From positions 99,574,357 to 99,638,356 of the forward strand of contig OZ038382.1 of NCBI GenBank assembly GCA_964036045.1: 64,000 bases of DNA, given 5' to 3'. The translations under genes were made by a program, and so were the position numbers. Below the pieces are notes generated by a model, which ran no database searches, had not been told where the DNA came from, and worked only from the letters and a program-made list of their open reading frames with translations. This DNA is from Eutreptiella sp. 'Long Island Sound 2002'. Lineage: Eukaryota > Euglenozoa > Euglenophyceae > Eutreptiales > Eutreptiaceae. Shown in pieces: positions 11,801-22,242 of this stretch. The stretch's first letter is position 1; each line of letters opens with the position of its first letter.

Positions 11801-13811
11801 GCCAACCCCTCTGGATGAAGTCACGGAGGATCTTCTCCATGGCCTCCTTCCTCTCGCCCCTCAGGGCAAACTCCCGGTGCCGGTACACACGGGGGTCGTG
11901 CTTCAGTCGTATCTTGGCCTCGCCATACGGTCCACGCACCGGTGGGGGAAACACAGGCTTGTCGGTGAAGAAGGTATCCCCATACTTCTGCTTCAGCCTG
12001 GCCCTCAATGCCTGAATCTTGGGGCAATCGTCGGACTCCGCCTTGGCTTTTCCGGGCACTTGAACCACGGAGCTTACTTGAGGGGTAGCTACTCCGCTCG
12101 TCTTCAGCTCAGGCGGTCTTCCCAGGTGGCCCAAAGGGCCATCTCTGGTCTTGCCTCGGAATAGATCGCCGTAGGTGGGTGGGTTACCCCCGATTGGCTC
12201 GTCCTGGCTGGATAGGTGGTCCAGCACCCTCTGCACGAAGGTGTTCCCGTCATAAGAACCAGAGACGATCGAGTCCACTTCCCACCAGGCTCTGTCCTGG
12301 CCCTTGCCCTCACGCTGGTTTCCCCAGTCGTGAAAGGGCTGATCCATATACCCCTGAACAGTATCCCACTCCTCTTCAGTGAGGGGGTCTTCTGATTCCG
12401 ATTCTTCGATGTCAACAGGGGGAACCGCAAAGCATTGCCGCCATGGCTCCGCTATGATGCGGTTGACACACACGAAGTCCGTGGTGTCGGCCTGATCAAG
12501 GCCCCCATCCACATAGTGGAGTTTCGTTGGCCATCTCTGGGGTGGCATGGGCTGTCCCTTAGCGTCCTGATAGACACTCTCTCCAGCCGGTAGGACGACC
12601 TTGTTTAATGTCATGTTGGTCAATGAGGCTACCCAATGTCGGGTACTTGCCTCCTCGGTGCATCCCATAGGAACAACCAGCACTGCCTTGGAGCGGTCCT
12701 TGCGAATCTTCGCTATCGCTCTTGGAATGTCCCAACGGGGGCAATGGATCCACATCAATCCCTGATGCGGACCCCAGTGCTTCTTCCACGCGGAATCCTG
12801 TGCGCTCCAGTACTTCTCACACACCCGCAGATGGGCGGAGGTTCCTGAAGAGAACGCATCCAGGGCCAGATCCGAAGCTCCCAAGTCCGCGACAACTCGG
12901 CTCGCCACTTCCGGCCTTACGCCGTACTCCTGGTTTGCAGAACCAGTTGGCTCAGTGTCCAGCGCGGCCACTTCGAGCTGATTGCGTTCGCGGTGGATCC
13001 ATTGGCATTCCACATGGTGCTCAGGTGACGAAAGCCACGAGAGCTGGTCGTCCTGGTACAGGGTCATGGAGGCCTGGGCCGGGAGGACGCCGGAGTCCGT
13101 CTCCATCATGAAGTCGTACCCGACGATCATGTCCCAGTCCATCTCGGCCTCGTAGAAGCGACCGTGCAGGAGGATTTCCTTGCCGAGGTCTGGGCGGCTC
13201 AGCTCACGATGGTTCACGAACTGCAGCCCAATGGCCGCTTCCTTCGTGCTTCCCACCATGTACTGGCCGTTCGCCACCTTCAGCCTGACAGGTTTCTGAC
13301 TGTCGGTCAGACACTCTGGTGGAAGTAGGCCAGCCTTGACCAAGCTGACTTGAGCTCCCGTGTCGACCAACACGTCGAAAACCTTTTCCACTTCCCCGCA
13401 TAAGGCACGGACCTTAAGATGCAACTGCCGCTCGCGACCGACACGGCGCACGGCGTGCAAACTCAGGATCTCCGGCCGTTCCAGAAGCTCAACAAGCGAC
13501 AGGTGCAGGTCGTGGACAATGGGCTCAGGCTGCCCATCTGCAGCATCCAGCTGCGGTCCGGGTGATCCTCGGATACTCTCTGATAGATCCTGTAGTACAT
13601 CAAACACATTCTTGGTCGCGAAGGACGGACGGGTGGAAGGGTTCGTGCCTTCACTTGCCCTCACCCCGCCTCCGCGACTGGGTGCCGGACCGGGCCTTCC
13701 GCCCGCGGCAGTCCCCTTGTGCTTATCGACTCCCGACTTGGATGGTTCGGCGCTTCCCACGTCACCATCCTGCGACCGCCCTAGCTGGGGCCCTTGGCTG
13801 CAGGGGCTCCG
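8829..13811 (-). pseudogene. Pol of C1: protease, Dam-like domain, RT, RNase H, integrase, chromodomain
   Basis: About 1,660 codons in one frame, in frame with gag and separated from it by one UAG. Domains in order: retropepsin with VDTGAQVSL (DTG about 13364-13356); a segment resembling phage Dam methyltransferases (about 12920-12575); RT with VDYRGLN, FTVIDLKHGYHQ and the catalytic box; RNase H (TDASDYAIG, REKEAYAI, CTDHQSL; about 10940-10600); integrase zinc region (H...H, CSVC) and D-D-E core (AMDVF, CSDRG, GRAEVAG; about 10170-9620); GPY/F-like module; chromodomain (about 9080-8890) with the FKVRWRGYGPSHDTWEP signature. Defects: an in-frame TGA at 11348-11346 where C2 has AGA, and FLED in place of the FVDD found in C2 and D, which removes a metal-binding Asp of RT. 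Catalytic loss is inferred from that substitution. Confidence 0.92.
12575..12920 (-). other. Dam methyltransferase-like domain within C1 pol
   Basis: Residues about 281-395 counted from the GTG at 13760, between protease and RT. The pattern is LALDAFSS, then a Tyr-Trp segment, KKHWG, MWIHCP, an Ile/Lys helix, and KAVLVVPMG followed by HW. This follows the order of phage N6-adenine methyltransferases (D-x-F/C-A-S, W, NPPY, vlvvP, W), but the NPPY catalytic motif is replaced. Equivalent segments occur in C2, D and B. Assignment is by pattern only. Confidence 0.45.
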
Positions 13812-13817
13812 CTAGGG
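13779..13817 (-). promoter_or_regulatory. Gag-pol UAG readthrough signal (C1)
   Basis: The gag stop TAG (13814-13812) is followed by CGG AGC CCC and an open frame of 17 codons leading into pol, with no second stop. The stop sits in the 5' arm of a perfect 7-bp stem: CCCTAGC (13817-13811) pairs with GCTAGGG (13785-13779). C2 keeps the stem with one G-U pair. Readthrough is inferred. Confidence 0.65.
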
Positions 13818-16800
13818 GGCGTCGGTTGTGGAAGAAGGGGTGTTCTCCTCCACATCAACCTCGTTGACGCCCATCTTCCTTCTTTCGCTGCGAGTAGGCT
13901 TTTTGTCCTTGTCCTTGTTCTGGTTGTTCTGGTTGTTCTCCTTGTTCTTGTTGTCCGACCTGGGGACCCAGTTCCTCTTGATCTCCTGGATCTCCTTGGC
14001 CAACTCGGTCCCCTGCGACACCAGCTTGGAGAGCTCGTCCCTGTCCACCTCCACCTTGGCTTCCCGGATACCCGCGGGTGCACGCTTCTTCGACCCGTGC
14101 GCCTTCTTGTAAGCCTCCGTGTCGGTCTTGTGGACGGGGCATGTTCGGTGGTCATGGTTGAAGCCTCGCTTCCTCCCATAATACACGAAACAGCCCTGAG
14201 GGTGAGCTCGTATGAACTCCCCAAAGGACAGCGGAGGGTCGCCAATGCGGCGAGGGTCCCTCTTCTCCTGCTTCCTCCAACCCTGCTGCAGGGGCTTCCA
14301 GTTTCCCGGTTTGCTCCCCGCGCTCAGGTTCTTGGCCACGAAGGCACAAACGGCCACCTCGGCGGGCTCATCGTCGTCGTCATCGTCGACGAGAGTCTCA
14401 TCGCCGCCGGCTCCCGCTGGGTCCATGGCAGCTTCCCCGCCAGGTCCCTCGCCAACGTAGTTGACGTCGCGGTCGCCGGGCCTCAACCCGCGGGTGTGGT
14501 GGAGGTTTCGGTACTCCTTGAGTACTTCCTCTCCAACCCACTCCAGGATCTCGTCGCAGCTCATCCGCGCCGGGATGGGCTGCAGACGGATGGTCTGGCC
14601 GCTCAACTCACACTCGTCAAGGCGCCACATCGCGGTCTTCTCGCGATTGCCCGAGACGGTGATGAGGAGAGCGTTCCGCAGGGAGTGCCGTTTGACATCC
14701 CGGGCCACGTTCTTCCTCGTCCAAGCCACCACGTTCGTATGATACTCTTTGGGGAGCATCATCTTGACCGTGTGGTTGGACTTGGCCCTCTTGGATTCCT
14801 CCTTGGTGACCCTCTTGATCCATGCTTCCGGCAGCATGGAGAGCAGGCGAGCCTGCTCGTCACCCTCGTTCCAATCCTCCACGTTGCGGCGGAAGAGGGT
14901 GTATTTCCCTCGGAAGTCTCGCCAATCTCGTGGGCGGATCTCTCGTCCATCATGCTCAAGCTTGATGGACTTCCAGCGCTTGGCAGCCACCTGCGGAGCG
15001 TGCACCCGCTCCTGCTCGTTGAGCCACTTCTTGGCTTCCTTGAGGGTCTTGATTCTCCCCTCCTTGGTCGCCACGAAGTATAGCTCTCCGAGCACTTCCG
15101 GCAGGCGGTACCTGAACCGTCTGAAGACATATCTCTCCGCATCCGCGGGAGGCAGGTCTTCAGTGACGGTCAGCCCCCAATCGTCCAGCTTCTCCAAGAA
15201 GCGGTCGAGGTTGAGGGGGTTGCCGTCGTACATGGGGGGCTTGATGTCCTTCAAGTCTTCCCACACGGCGGCATCCGCGGCCTTAGAGACCATGAACGCC
15301 GGCCGCGAGGTTGACGGAGGTTCCCATCGGCCTCGCCCACGGACTCCGACGGCCGCCACATCCATCTCCTCCATGGAATCCCTGTGGCTACGCCGCGGTT
15401 CCTCCATGTACGCTGAACCTAGATGTTCACGCCGTACTCCTTCCATGTACGCATCCTCATCACGGCGCCGGCGGCTGCGTTCAGCGGCCTCCCGTCGTAC
15501 ACCACGCGGCGGGCTGATGTCGAACTCCGCCAAGTCCAGATCCAGGTCCTCACCTTCACCGACATCCCACTCCACGTCTCCTCTGGGGACCTCGTCCCTG
15601 AGTCCACCATAACGTCCACCAGCCATTGGGATTGGCTCCAGGGCTGGTGCGGGGCGCCGGGGGCGTACCGGTGTCCGCGGTGGAGCACGGCGGTTGCGGT
15701 ACTCCGCGCTGAGCCACTCATCACTCCAATCTTCACTGCCACTGCCGGGCGGCACGCGCTCGTTGCGGCGGCCCGCGCTGTGGTGAGAGGGCGCGGTGAG
15801 AGAGGGGGCACTGGCGCTGGGGCGACTCCTGGGGGCTCTGCCGGGGGCGTGGGGTCTGCCTGGACCTGGTCCGGGTCCCCAGCCGTCGTCCGACGAGCCA
15901 GACTCCAGGGGTGGGCGGTCGCTGCCGACGCTCCCACGGGCTTCGAGCGCGTCCAGCCTCTGCTGCAGGCCGCTGATGACCGTGTTCAGCTGTCTGGTCT
16001 CGGCCCTGGCGATGTCCAGCTCTTTCTGCGCGCGCGCGGCGACCTTGGAGATGCGAGCCATTTCGCCCTTGCCCGTGTCTACCTCGCACTCGAGGGAAAA
16101 GACCCTCCTGCGGAGGTAGACAATCCACCGCCAGGTGGTATCCGGGTCGCCGTTCCCTGCTGGGTCGTCGGGGTCCCCAGGGGGTCCTCCAGGAGGGCCT
16201 CCGCCGGGTCCGCCCGGTCCAGGGGGTCCTCCCCCGCCCGGTGGTCCGCCTCCAGGGGGTCCACTTGGTGGGCGTCCGCCAGGGGGTCCTGATGGTCCTC
16301 CGCCAAGGGGGTCCCGGTGGGCCTCCGCCGGGTCGCCTCGGTGGGTCCGAAGATGGGCGCTTCTTCGTGATGCCGAAGTCCATGTCGTCATCCTCGTCCA
16401 TGTCGCCCCACCTGGGCTTCTCGGTCTCGGAAGACTCCGAGCACCGGTAGGGAGGAGGGAGATCCTCATCCTCACCTTCCAGTTCCATGGGGACGTCTCC
16501 GCCTCCTCCGCCCGTCCAAGCCACCACTTGGCGATGTCGGCGGCCTCGTTCATGCCCGTCGCTGGCGGTGAAGAAGGGGTCACTGTCGTGGGGTCGTCCA
16601 CCCGCTGGCCTCCGCGGCCTCTCGGGGGTCTTCCCCTTGCCCTTCCTCCGTCGATGGGCAGTGGGGCCACTGCTCCCACTGCTGCCCGTGTCGGCCTCGT
16701 CCAGCGTCATCTTGGAGGAGGCGTCCCCTTCGAAAAGCTTTCGAAGGGTCTCCACTCGTGATCCTCCCGGGGGAGTCTCGCGGCGGAGTTTGGCCTCTGC

Positions 16801-18123
16801 CTCCTCCATTGCGGCGGCCGTGGCTGCTGCAGCTCGCGCCTCAGCTTCCTCCCGGGCACGAGCCGCTTCGGCTTCCCGGGCCTGCTGCAGCCGAGCCTTC
16901 CCCGCTTCCAACGTCGCCAGCTCCGCCTCCGTCTTGGCCCTCTCCTCAGCGACCTTCCGTCGCGCGGCCTCGATGGCGTCCTTCTTGGCGGCGTCCTCCT
17001 GGGCCTTAGCCGTCGCTACGGCGTGGGCCCTTTCTTCCGCCTCCTTCTTTGCCCTCCCTTGGGCAAGCGCCTCTTCCAGCGCCTTCACCTCGGCCTCCTT
17101 GCAGGCAATGGCCTCCTGCGTCCGGCGGGCTTCCTCGTCGGTTGCCCTGATCCGGGCAGCCACTGCCTCATGGGCGTCCGCAGCCGTGAGACCGGCTGCG
17201 ATGGCTGCCACTTTCGAGGCGTGGTAGTCCATGCCTCTGCCCCACTCGGTGGCCTCCTCATGGGCGATGCCGACGGCGCCCTCCACGGCAGCGTTCCGCT
17301 GCGTGGCCCGTTGCCGGGCAACCCGAAGGTTGCAGGGCACCCCACAGACGCGCTCACAGGCGCGCGCCACGTCCCTTTGGGCGGGAGCGGCGCTGCTGCT
17401 GGAGCTGGCCTGGTCGGCCGGCATCCTCCCGCGGTGGGCCGACTCCACGTCGCTGCTGGGGCCTGCTGGGGCCTGCTGGGGCCTCAGGAGCAGCGGACGG
17501 GGCTTGGCCCTGGTCTGCTTGGCGACTTCCATGAAGTCACCAAGGGTGGCGTGGCCGGGGTGGTGACCACCATTGGCCCGTTGGGGACTGGGGGCTGGGG
17601 TTCCGCCCTTGGCGCCTTGGGCGGCTTCGGCGGCCAGGGACTCCTGGTACTCCCGCCACTTCCGGTCCCGCTTCCCGTCCCCGGCGGACCGGTTCTCCTT
17701 CCCCGGAGACGCGCTGCTGCTGCCCTGCAGCCTGCGCTCGCTCCCCGGTTCCGGGAAGTTCTTTTCCATCATGTCCCACATGGAGACATTGATCGTGGCG
17801 CCCGACGGGTACTCGTCGGAGTTCTCGTCCTCCTCAATCCCGTCGGGGTGCTGCCTTTCGCCGGGCCTGTCCGGCCGGGTCCAGGTCCTCCAGCGCTTGC
17901 GGCAGAAGCGGTACTCGTACCCTTCAGCCCGCAGCCACTCCTCCACTGCCCGCAGGCGGTCCTCCCCCATGTCCTCGCGGAGCTCGAAACTCCCGGGCAT
18001 GCCGCCTTCGCACTGGGGGTGGCTGTGGCGGTAGTGCTGGTCCCAAGCCAACCCACGCAGCAGGCGCGCTGCATGGGGGTGGGGCCGCGGCCACGTCCTG
18101 CCCGCTTCTTGCCAGTTTACCAT
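13812..18123 (-). pseudogene. Giant Gag of C1 (about 1,436 codons) with one frameshift
   Basis: Capsid/nucleocapsid precursor, several times larger than a usual Ty3 Gag. From the ATG at 18123: conserved N-terminal region (1-210); Cys-containing segment (about 255-265); long Ala/Glu/Lys coiled coil (about 329-450); basic patch; PPPY at about 566-569; acidic DMDEDDDMD; collagen-like Gly-Gly-Pro-Pro tract (from about 595); second coiled coil; capsid-like domain starting MYDGNPLNLDRFL; then a zinc knuckle of CX2CX8HX4C form, whose second Cys is Tyr in this copy (Cys in C2). The frame changes in the Gly-Pro tract because C1 has one extra T in a C/T run near 16315 relative to C2. An ATG in good context (GCCATGG) is kept in C2. 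It ends in TAG, in frame with pol. Confidence 0.88.
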
Positions 18124-18506
18124 GGCAGCGGGGGGCGTACTTGGTCTTGAGGTCCTTGGTGTGCACTCGTTCTACTCAACGAACTGGTGGTGGTTGTTGA
18201 GGCGGGTGCTGCAGCACTGGATTGGAAGTGCGGCTGGTGCTGGTCAGCCGGTGGTGGTGGAGGTGGTCGGCCGATGGGTCTGGTCTGTGAACCTTCTTCA
18301 CGGTCGCGGCGCGGTCAGGGCGATGCTCTGGACGGCGCTGCGGGCTCCGTGATGAACTCGGCGCTGTCGCTGGGCGGCGCTGCGAGCCGCTGCGGTGTGC
18401 TGCGAGGTGCTGCGCTGCGCTGCGAGCTGCTGCCCCGCGCTGCTCGGGGTTGGTGGCCCCGAGTGGCACGCGAGGGCTGGGTAACCCCGCGGCGGTGAAA
18501 CGCTTT
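18124..18506 (-). other. 5' leader of C1
   Basis: Untranslated region between the 5' LTR and the gag start. The first about 60 bases, starting at the primer site (AAAGCGTTTCACCGCCGCGG), are nearly identical to bases 56000-56060 of C2; the rest is less conserved and contains GCTGC-rich repeats (about 18380-18445). Confidence 0.75.
18496..18506 (-). other. Putative self-primer binding site of C1
   Basis: Minus strand AAAGCGTTTCA follows the LTR end (GCGTCA) directly. It does not match the TGG start expected for tRNA primers. It is perfectly complementary over 11 bases to TGAAACGCTTT in the LTR (18629-18619). This is the arrangement of Tf1-type self-primed elements, where the mRNA 5' end folds back onto the primer site. 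Confidence 0.6.
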
Positions 18507-18629
18507 TGACGCGTTCCCGTGGGGGGCCGGCCACGGGACGCTGCGGTGACACGCACAGGTGAGCAGGCAGGCAAAGCACTACGCTCACAAGGGCATCAAT
18601 ACGCTCGTGTCATGTGACAAAGCGTTTCA
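18507..18629 (-). promoter_or_regulatory. R/U5 segment of C1: self-primer and hairpin
   Basis: The last 123 bases of the 5' LTR. They start with TGAAACGCTTT, complementary to the primer site, and contain an 8-bp hairpin, TCCCGTGG...CCACGGGA (18536-18513), about 6 bases before the LTR end. C2 keeps both, with a changed hairpin loop. If transcription starts at the TGAAACGC segment, the mRNA 5' end would pair with the primer site. The start site is inferred. Confidence 0.5.
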
Positions 18630-21531
18630 GGATCCTTGCCACTCTGCAACAAGGGAACGAAAGTATGTACAGCAACACATCAGAATATGTACACATGGGG
18701 TTAAGACTGGACTGGGGTAAGGGCATCACAGGACAATAGACACTCTATCCTAACTTGTATCCCAATCCCAGGTCCGACCCTCTCAGTGGCTGGTGGGGGC
18801 GGGGCCTCAAACACAACCCATGCCCTGCTCAGTCCGGACCCTGAAACCCTGCCAATAGGGGACGTGGCCCGCCCAGCCACAGGCGAGTTTCTGGGAACCA
18901 AGGGGCTCCGAGACCAACCCACAGTCGCTCCCTCTGCTCCCCCAACCACTGGTCCCAACTCCACTCTGAGCCAGAGATATAACCCCGCCATTATCCCTCA
19001 GGAGTTGGTAGCTGAAAATGGGCTGTTACAGCCAAAACTGAAATTAGCTCCAAAATCTCCAAAATTGACCCCTCGTCCGGACCCGCCAGAGGTAGGGACG
19101 AGGCAACTGACCCTATGCCCTTCAAGTACGAACTCCTTGGAGCCCTCACCCAATCTGGTTCCCTCTGAGGTCCCGGCATCAGGGCAACACGTGTTCGTCA
19201 AGTGGGGTCATGATGCCAAAATCACCAAAATTGGCCTCATCTCCACGCGTGGCTCGCCCGGCCAGGGCACGGCCAATGGCTCACAGGGTAGGAGGCAGGA
19301 CCGAGGACTTCTATCTGAGTGTACAACGTGGAGTTGGGTCCGGGCTCCCTGTGGGCTTAGAGAAATGGGGCCGCCAATTGACCACACGGAAGGGGGAAAT
19401 TGGGGTCCCAAAATGGGGTCATTTTGGCTGCTCGAAATGAGCCAAAATTCGGAGTGCTCCCAATAGTATATCTCCACGCCGGCTTGGAGATCGGATCTGG
19501 CATTCCATACGCGATCCACCGGGAGTCCAACAGAGACTCCCATGCACTTGGTTCTCAAAGATCTCCATGCCACTCGGCGTGGTGACGATCCCCATTGGGT
19601 CCACAAATGCCAAAATGGCAAAATTGCCCACACTCACCTTGGGCTAGCGCCTTAACGAAGGTTGCTCCGCTTCGCCCACGTGGTGTGTGAACCATGGGGA
19701 CCAATATACACAACACCCATGTCATATATGATCCATTGGTCCATGCGTCCGGCGTGCACGGGTGGGCTCAACATAGTGCACGGCGGGCAGAAAAAGTGGA
19801 AAGCTGCTCAAAATGGCCAAAAATGCGCACACTCATGGTTGGGGCAAATGAGGCACATGCCTGACTTGGACCGGAGTGTGCCATAGGATTGGTATCAAGT
19901 CATATGTGTTCAACATATCTTTTGGGCGTTGCCCAACTCCTCCGGTATTGGGAATGGCAGGGTCGCCAAGTGAGCCCATGATTTGGGATAGTCCCAAATC
20001 GCCAACATGGCGGCCACGGTATGCCAAGCCCAAGAGGAGTTACTCGCCGGATCCAAGATATGTTGGGCACCGAAGTATGTACCCTCAAAACATACTTGGG
20101 TCATGATGTCAATTGAGTGCAACGTTGAGAGACACGGTCGCCACTTGACATCATGACGGGCCAAAAACGGCAAAATTGGCATAACAACACCCATAAGTGC
20201 CTTGAAAGGCGCACAATTATATTATAATATCTTCGGATTGGATCGTGCAATCAACTAATCCTTCTACACACAATGACTTGACACCAATGACCTTGGATTC
20301 TACGTATGTGCTGCACTTGGGGCGCTTTGAAAGGTTACGAGCGCTACTTCCCAAGTGGGCACATGAAAATATGGAAAATTGCAAAACACACACCTTGCTC
20401 CCAACGCATCGCTTCGGGATCGCCACACAAGCTTCCCTCCACGAAGGTTAGGCTTGCGATTTATCCTAGGGAGTATGGAGAAGGGGCTTGCACAATATGA
20501 GGTCCATTGGCGGGCTTGGCTTGGAGCGATGGACCCGCCAAATGGGCACGCAACACAACACAAGGCACATACTCCATATTGCCCAAAATGGTAGCTCCCC
20601 CCACGATAAGTCATGCCCCTCCGAGGGCATAACTTTGTGTCAATCGCTCATAGGAACTCAAAGAGAGTTCCTATGCAACACCAACACTCGCGCGCTACAC
20701 TCGAAAGTTATCTTAACGCACGCAATATCATGGCCATAGAGTTACAACGCAAACTCTACCCTCTTGACGATGATCCATTACACTAGCGCGCACGTGTGGA
20801 GACGCAAGGCATATGATGCTTCCCAAATTACGTCGGGAGTATTGTGAATACATCCCACGTTTCCGTATTGTCATTCCTCGCAAGCAACACGAGATATGAC
20901 CTTCACAAGTGGCCTCACGAATAAACTTTGTTTTGCCCATATCTTTAAGACAAATGGAGGGCAAGATAAAAGGAAAGTTGATTCGTGCATAGGGAAGCAC
21001 GTAGGTCCACTCGAAACAGGTCAAATCAAGTGCGGGGATGTCGAAGTCGAAAATCCGATTTCGACATCCTGAAAAATTCGGATTGAGGTTGCGAGTGTAG
21101 AATGTGAAAATTGCGGATGCATCAACGCAATGCCTGAAGACTTTAGAGCCCTCGTCACGGATAGCGTTAAAATTTCAATTATAAACAGTTAAACTGGCGG
21201 TTACGGTAAAGTCGCGATCCAACCGCCAGCAGTCAAAACAGTGAATATCAGAACGGAAGCGTAAAAATTGACGGAAACAATATGAAAATAAAACCCTGTT
21301 GATTCCTGACATTCTGATATACAAATCTCCGCTGGCGGTGCATCGGTTGCCGATGCGGGGCTCTACGGCACCGAACACGCTCCCGCTGGGCTCGCACCGG
21401 GCGTCAACGGGCGTCTTCCGTACATGGGGTTAGTGGACCGGAGACCGGTCTTCCCTTCCGTAAATGGGGTTAGTGGACCGGAGACCGGTTGTATGCCCTA
21501 ACCTAGCCATGGGGTTCTGGGTACCGCTTCA
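18507..21531 (-). repeat. 5' LTR of element C1 (3,025 bp)
   Basis: Direct repeat of 4342-7365, same termini. Its right end meets LINE sequence that continues the RT frame broken at 4341. It includes the U3 tandem duplication (about 21417-21489) and the U5 hairpin. Confidence 0.93.
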
Positions 21532-21535
21532 GTAC
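21532..21535. repeat. Target-site duplication, right copy (C1)
   Basis: GTAC, against GTGC at 4338-4341. One mismatch, attributed to later mutation. Confidence 0.6.
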
Positions 21536-22242
21536 AAGTGTACTGTAATGACCTCCTGTTGACGGCGCACTCCTTGCCACAATTCCTGGAGAACGCGGCA
21601 GCGATTGCACAGTACTTGACGGACAAGGGCATGTCCCTCAACGTCGGCAAGTGGGCCTATGCCAAAACTGCTCGCATCCCTTTGATCATGATGTGCCTGA
21701 GCCCGGGCAACGCGGCAGCCCCATGGGTGTGCTTGCGCACCAAGGGCACAGTGCCCTACTTGGGCCTACGCCTTGATCCAAGGGGGATAGTGTCCATGAA
21801 GGAGAAACATGTACTCCGCTGTGAAGCTCTGCTGGGCTGGTGCAGGAACACGCTGGGGCTGGCATCGGTGCCCCATGAGCTGATGGCGGCTGTGGTTGGA
21901 GGCATCGTGCGGTACGCGGTGCCGTACCTGTTTGACAGGGCGAAGGCGGAGGTCAAGCTGAATGCTGCCATCAAGGCTGCGGCCCTGCAATTTGAGAAGC
22001 TGGCCAAGGACATATTCAACGTGGCGGTGCGGTCTGGTCATGGATTACAATTGGCGGATGTCCAGGCTATCTGCCGGGACTCCATCGTAGCAACCCTGGC
22101 TCACGCACCACCGGTCAGCGACAGTCCGGACGGAGCTGCGGGCCGTGCTTCGAGACATGCACTTGCAGTACGGTGTGTGCGGACAGTTCCTGGTGCCCTC
22201 CGCGTCATTTGTCACGCACGCTGCCAGTACGTGGGTGGATAG
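21532..22242 (+). pseudogene. LINE ORF2, RT catalytic box and thumb (continuation of 3338-4341)
   Basis: Resumes the RT interrupted at 4341. VQVYCNDLLL corresponds to the canonical QAYADDLLL box, so the catalytic pair is N-D rather than D-D. It continues with the GMSLNVGKW and YLGLRLDP blocks typical of LINE RT, and a helical thumb to about 22060. The frame decays after about 22090. The first codon is completed by the base left of C1, which shows that the two halves were once continuous. Confidence 0.85.

Larger units (their letters stand above)
4342..21531 (-). mobile_element. Element C1: 17.2-kb chromodomain Ty3/gypsy element nested in the LINE
   Basis: Complete LTR retrotransposon on the minus strand: 5' LTR 21531-18507, self-priming-type primer site and leader 18506-18124, gag 18123-13812, pol 13811-8829, 3' untranslated region, polypurine tract 7376-7366, 3' LTR 7365-4342. 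The LTRs are 3,025 and 3,024 bp, begin TG and end CA, and differ only at scattered bases, so insertion is relatively recent. Gag, RT and pol each carry damage, so this copy is not autonomous. It is of the same lineage as C2 (52818-64000) and more distantly related to D. Confidence 0.93.

Noticed and set aside
15733-16679. Programmed +1 frameshift in the Gag of C1 and C2
   Set aside because: Both copies switch frame in the same direction in the Gly-Pro tract, but at different places: C1 has one extra T near 16315 and C2 one extra C near 58290, both in homopolymer runs. The ancestor reads through in one frame, so these are independent insertions.
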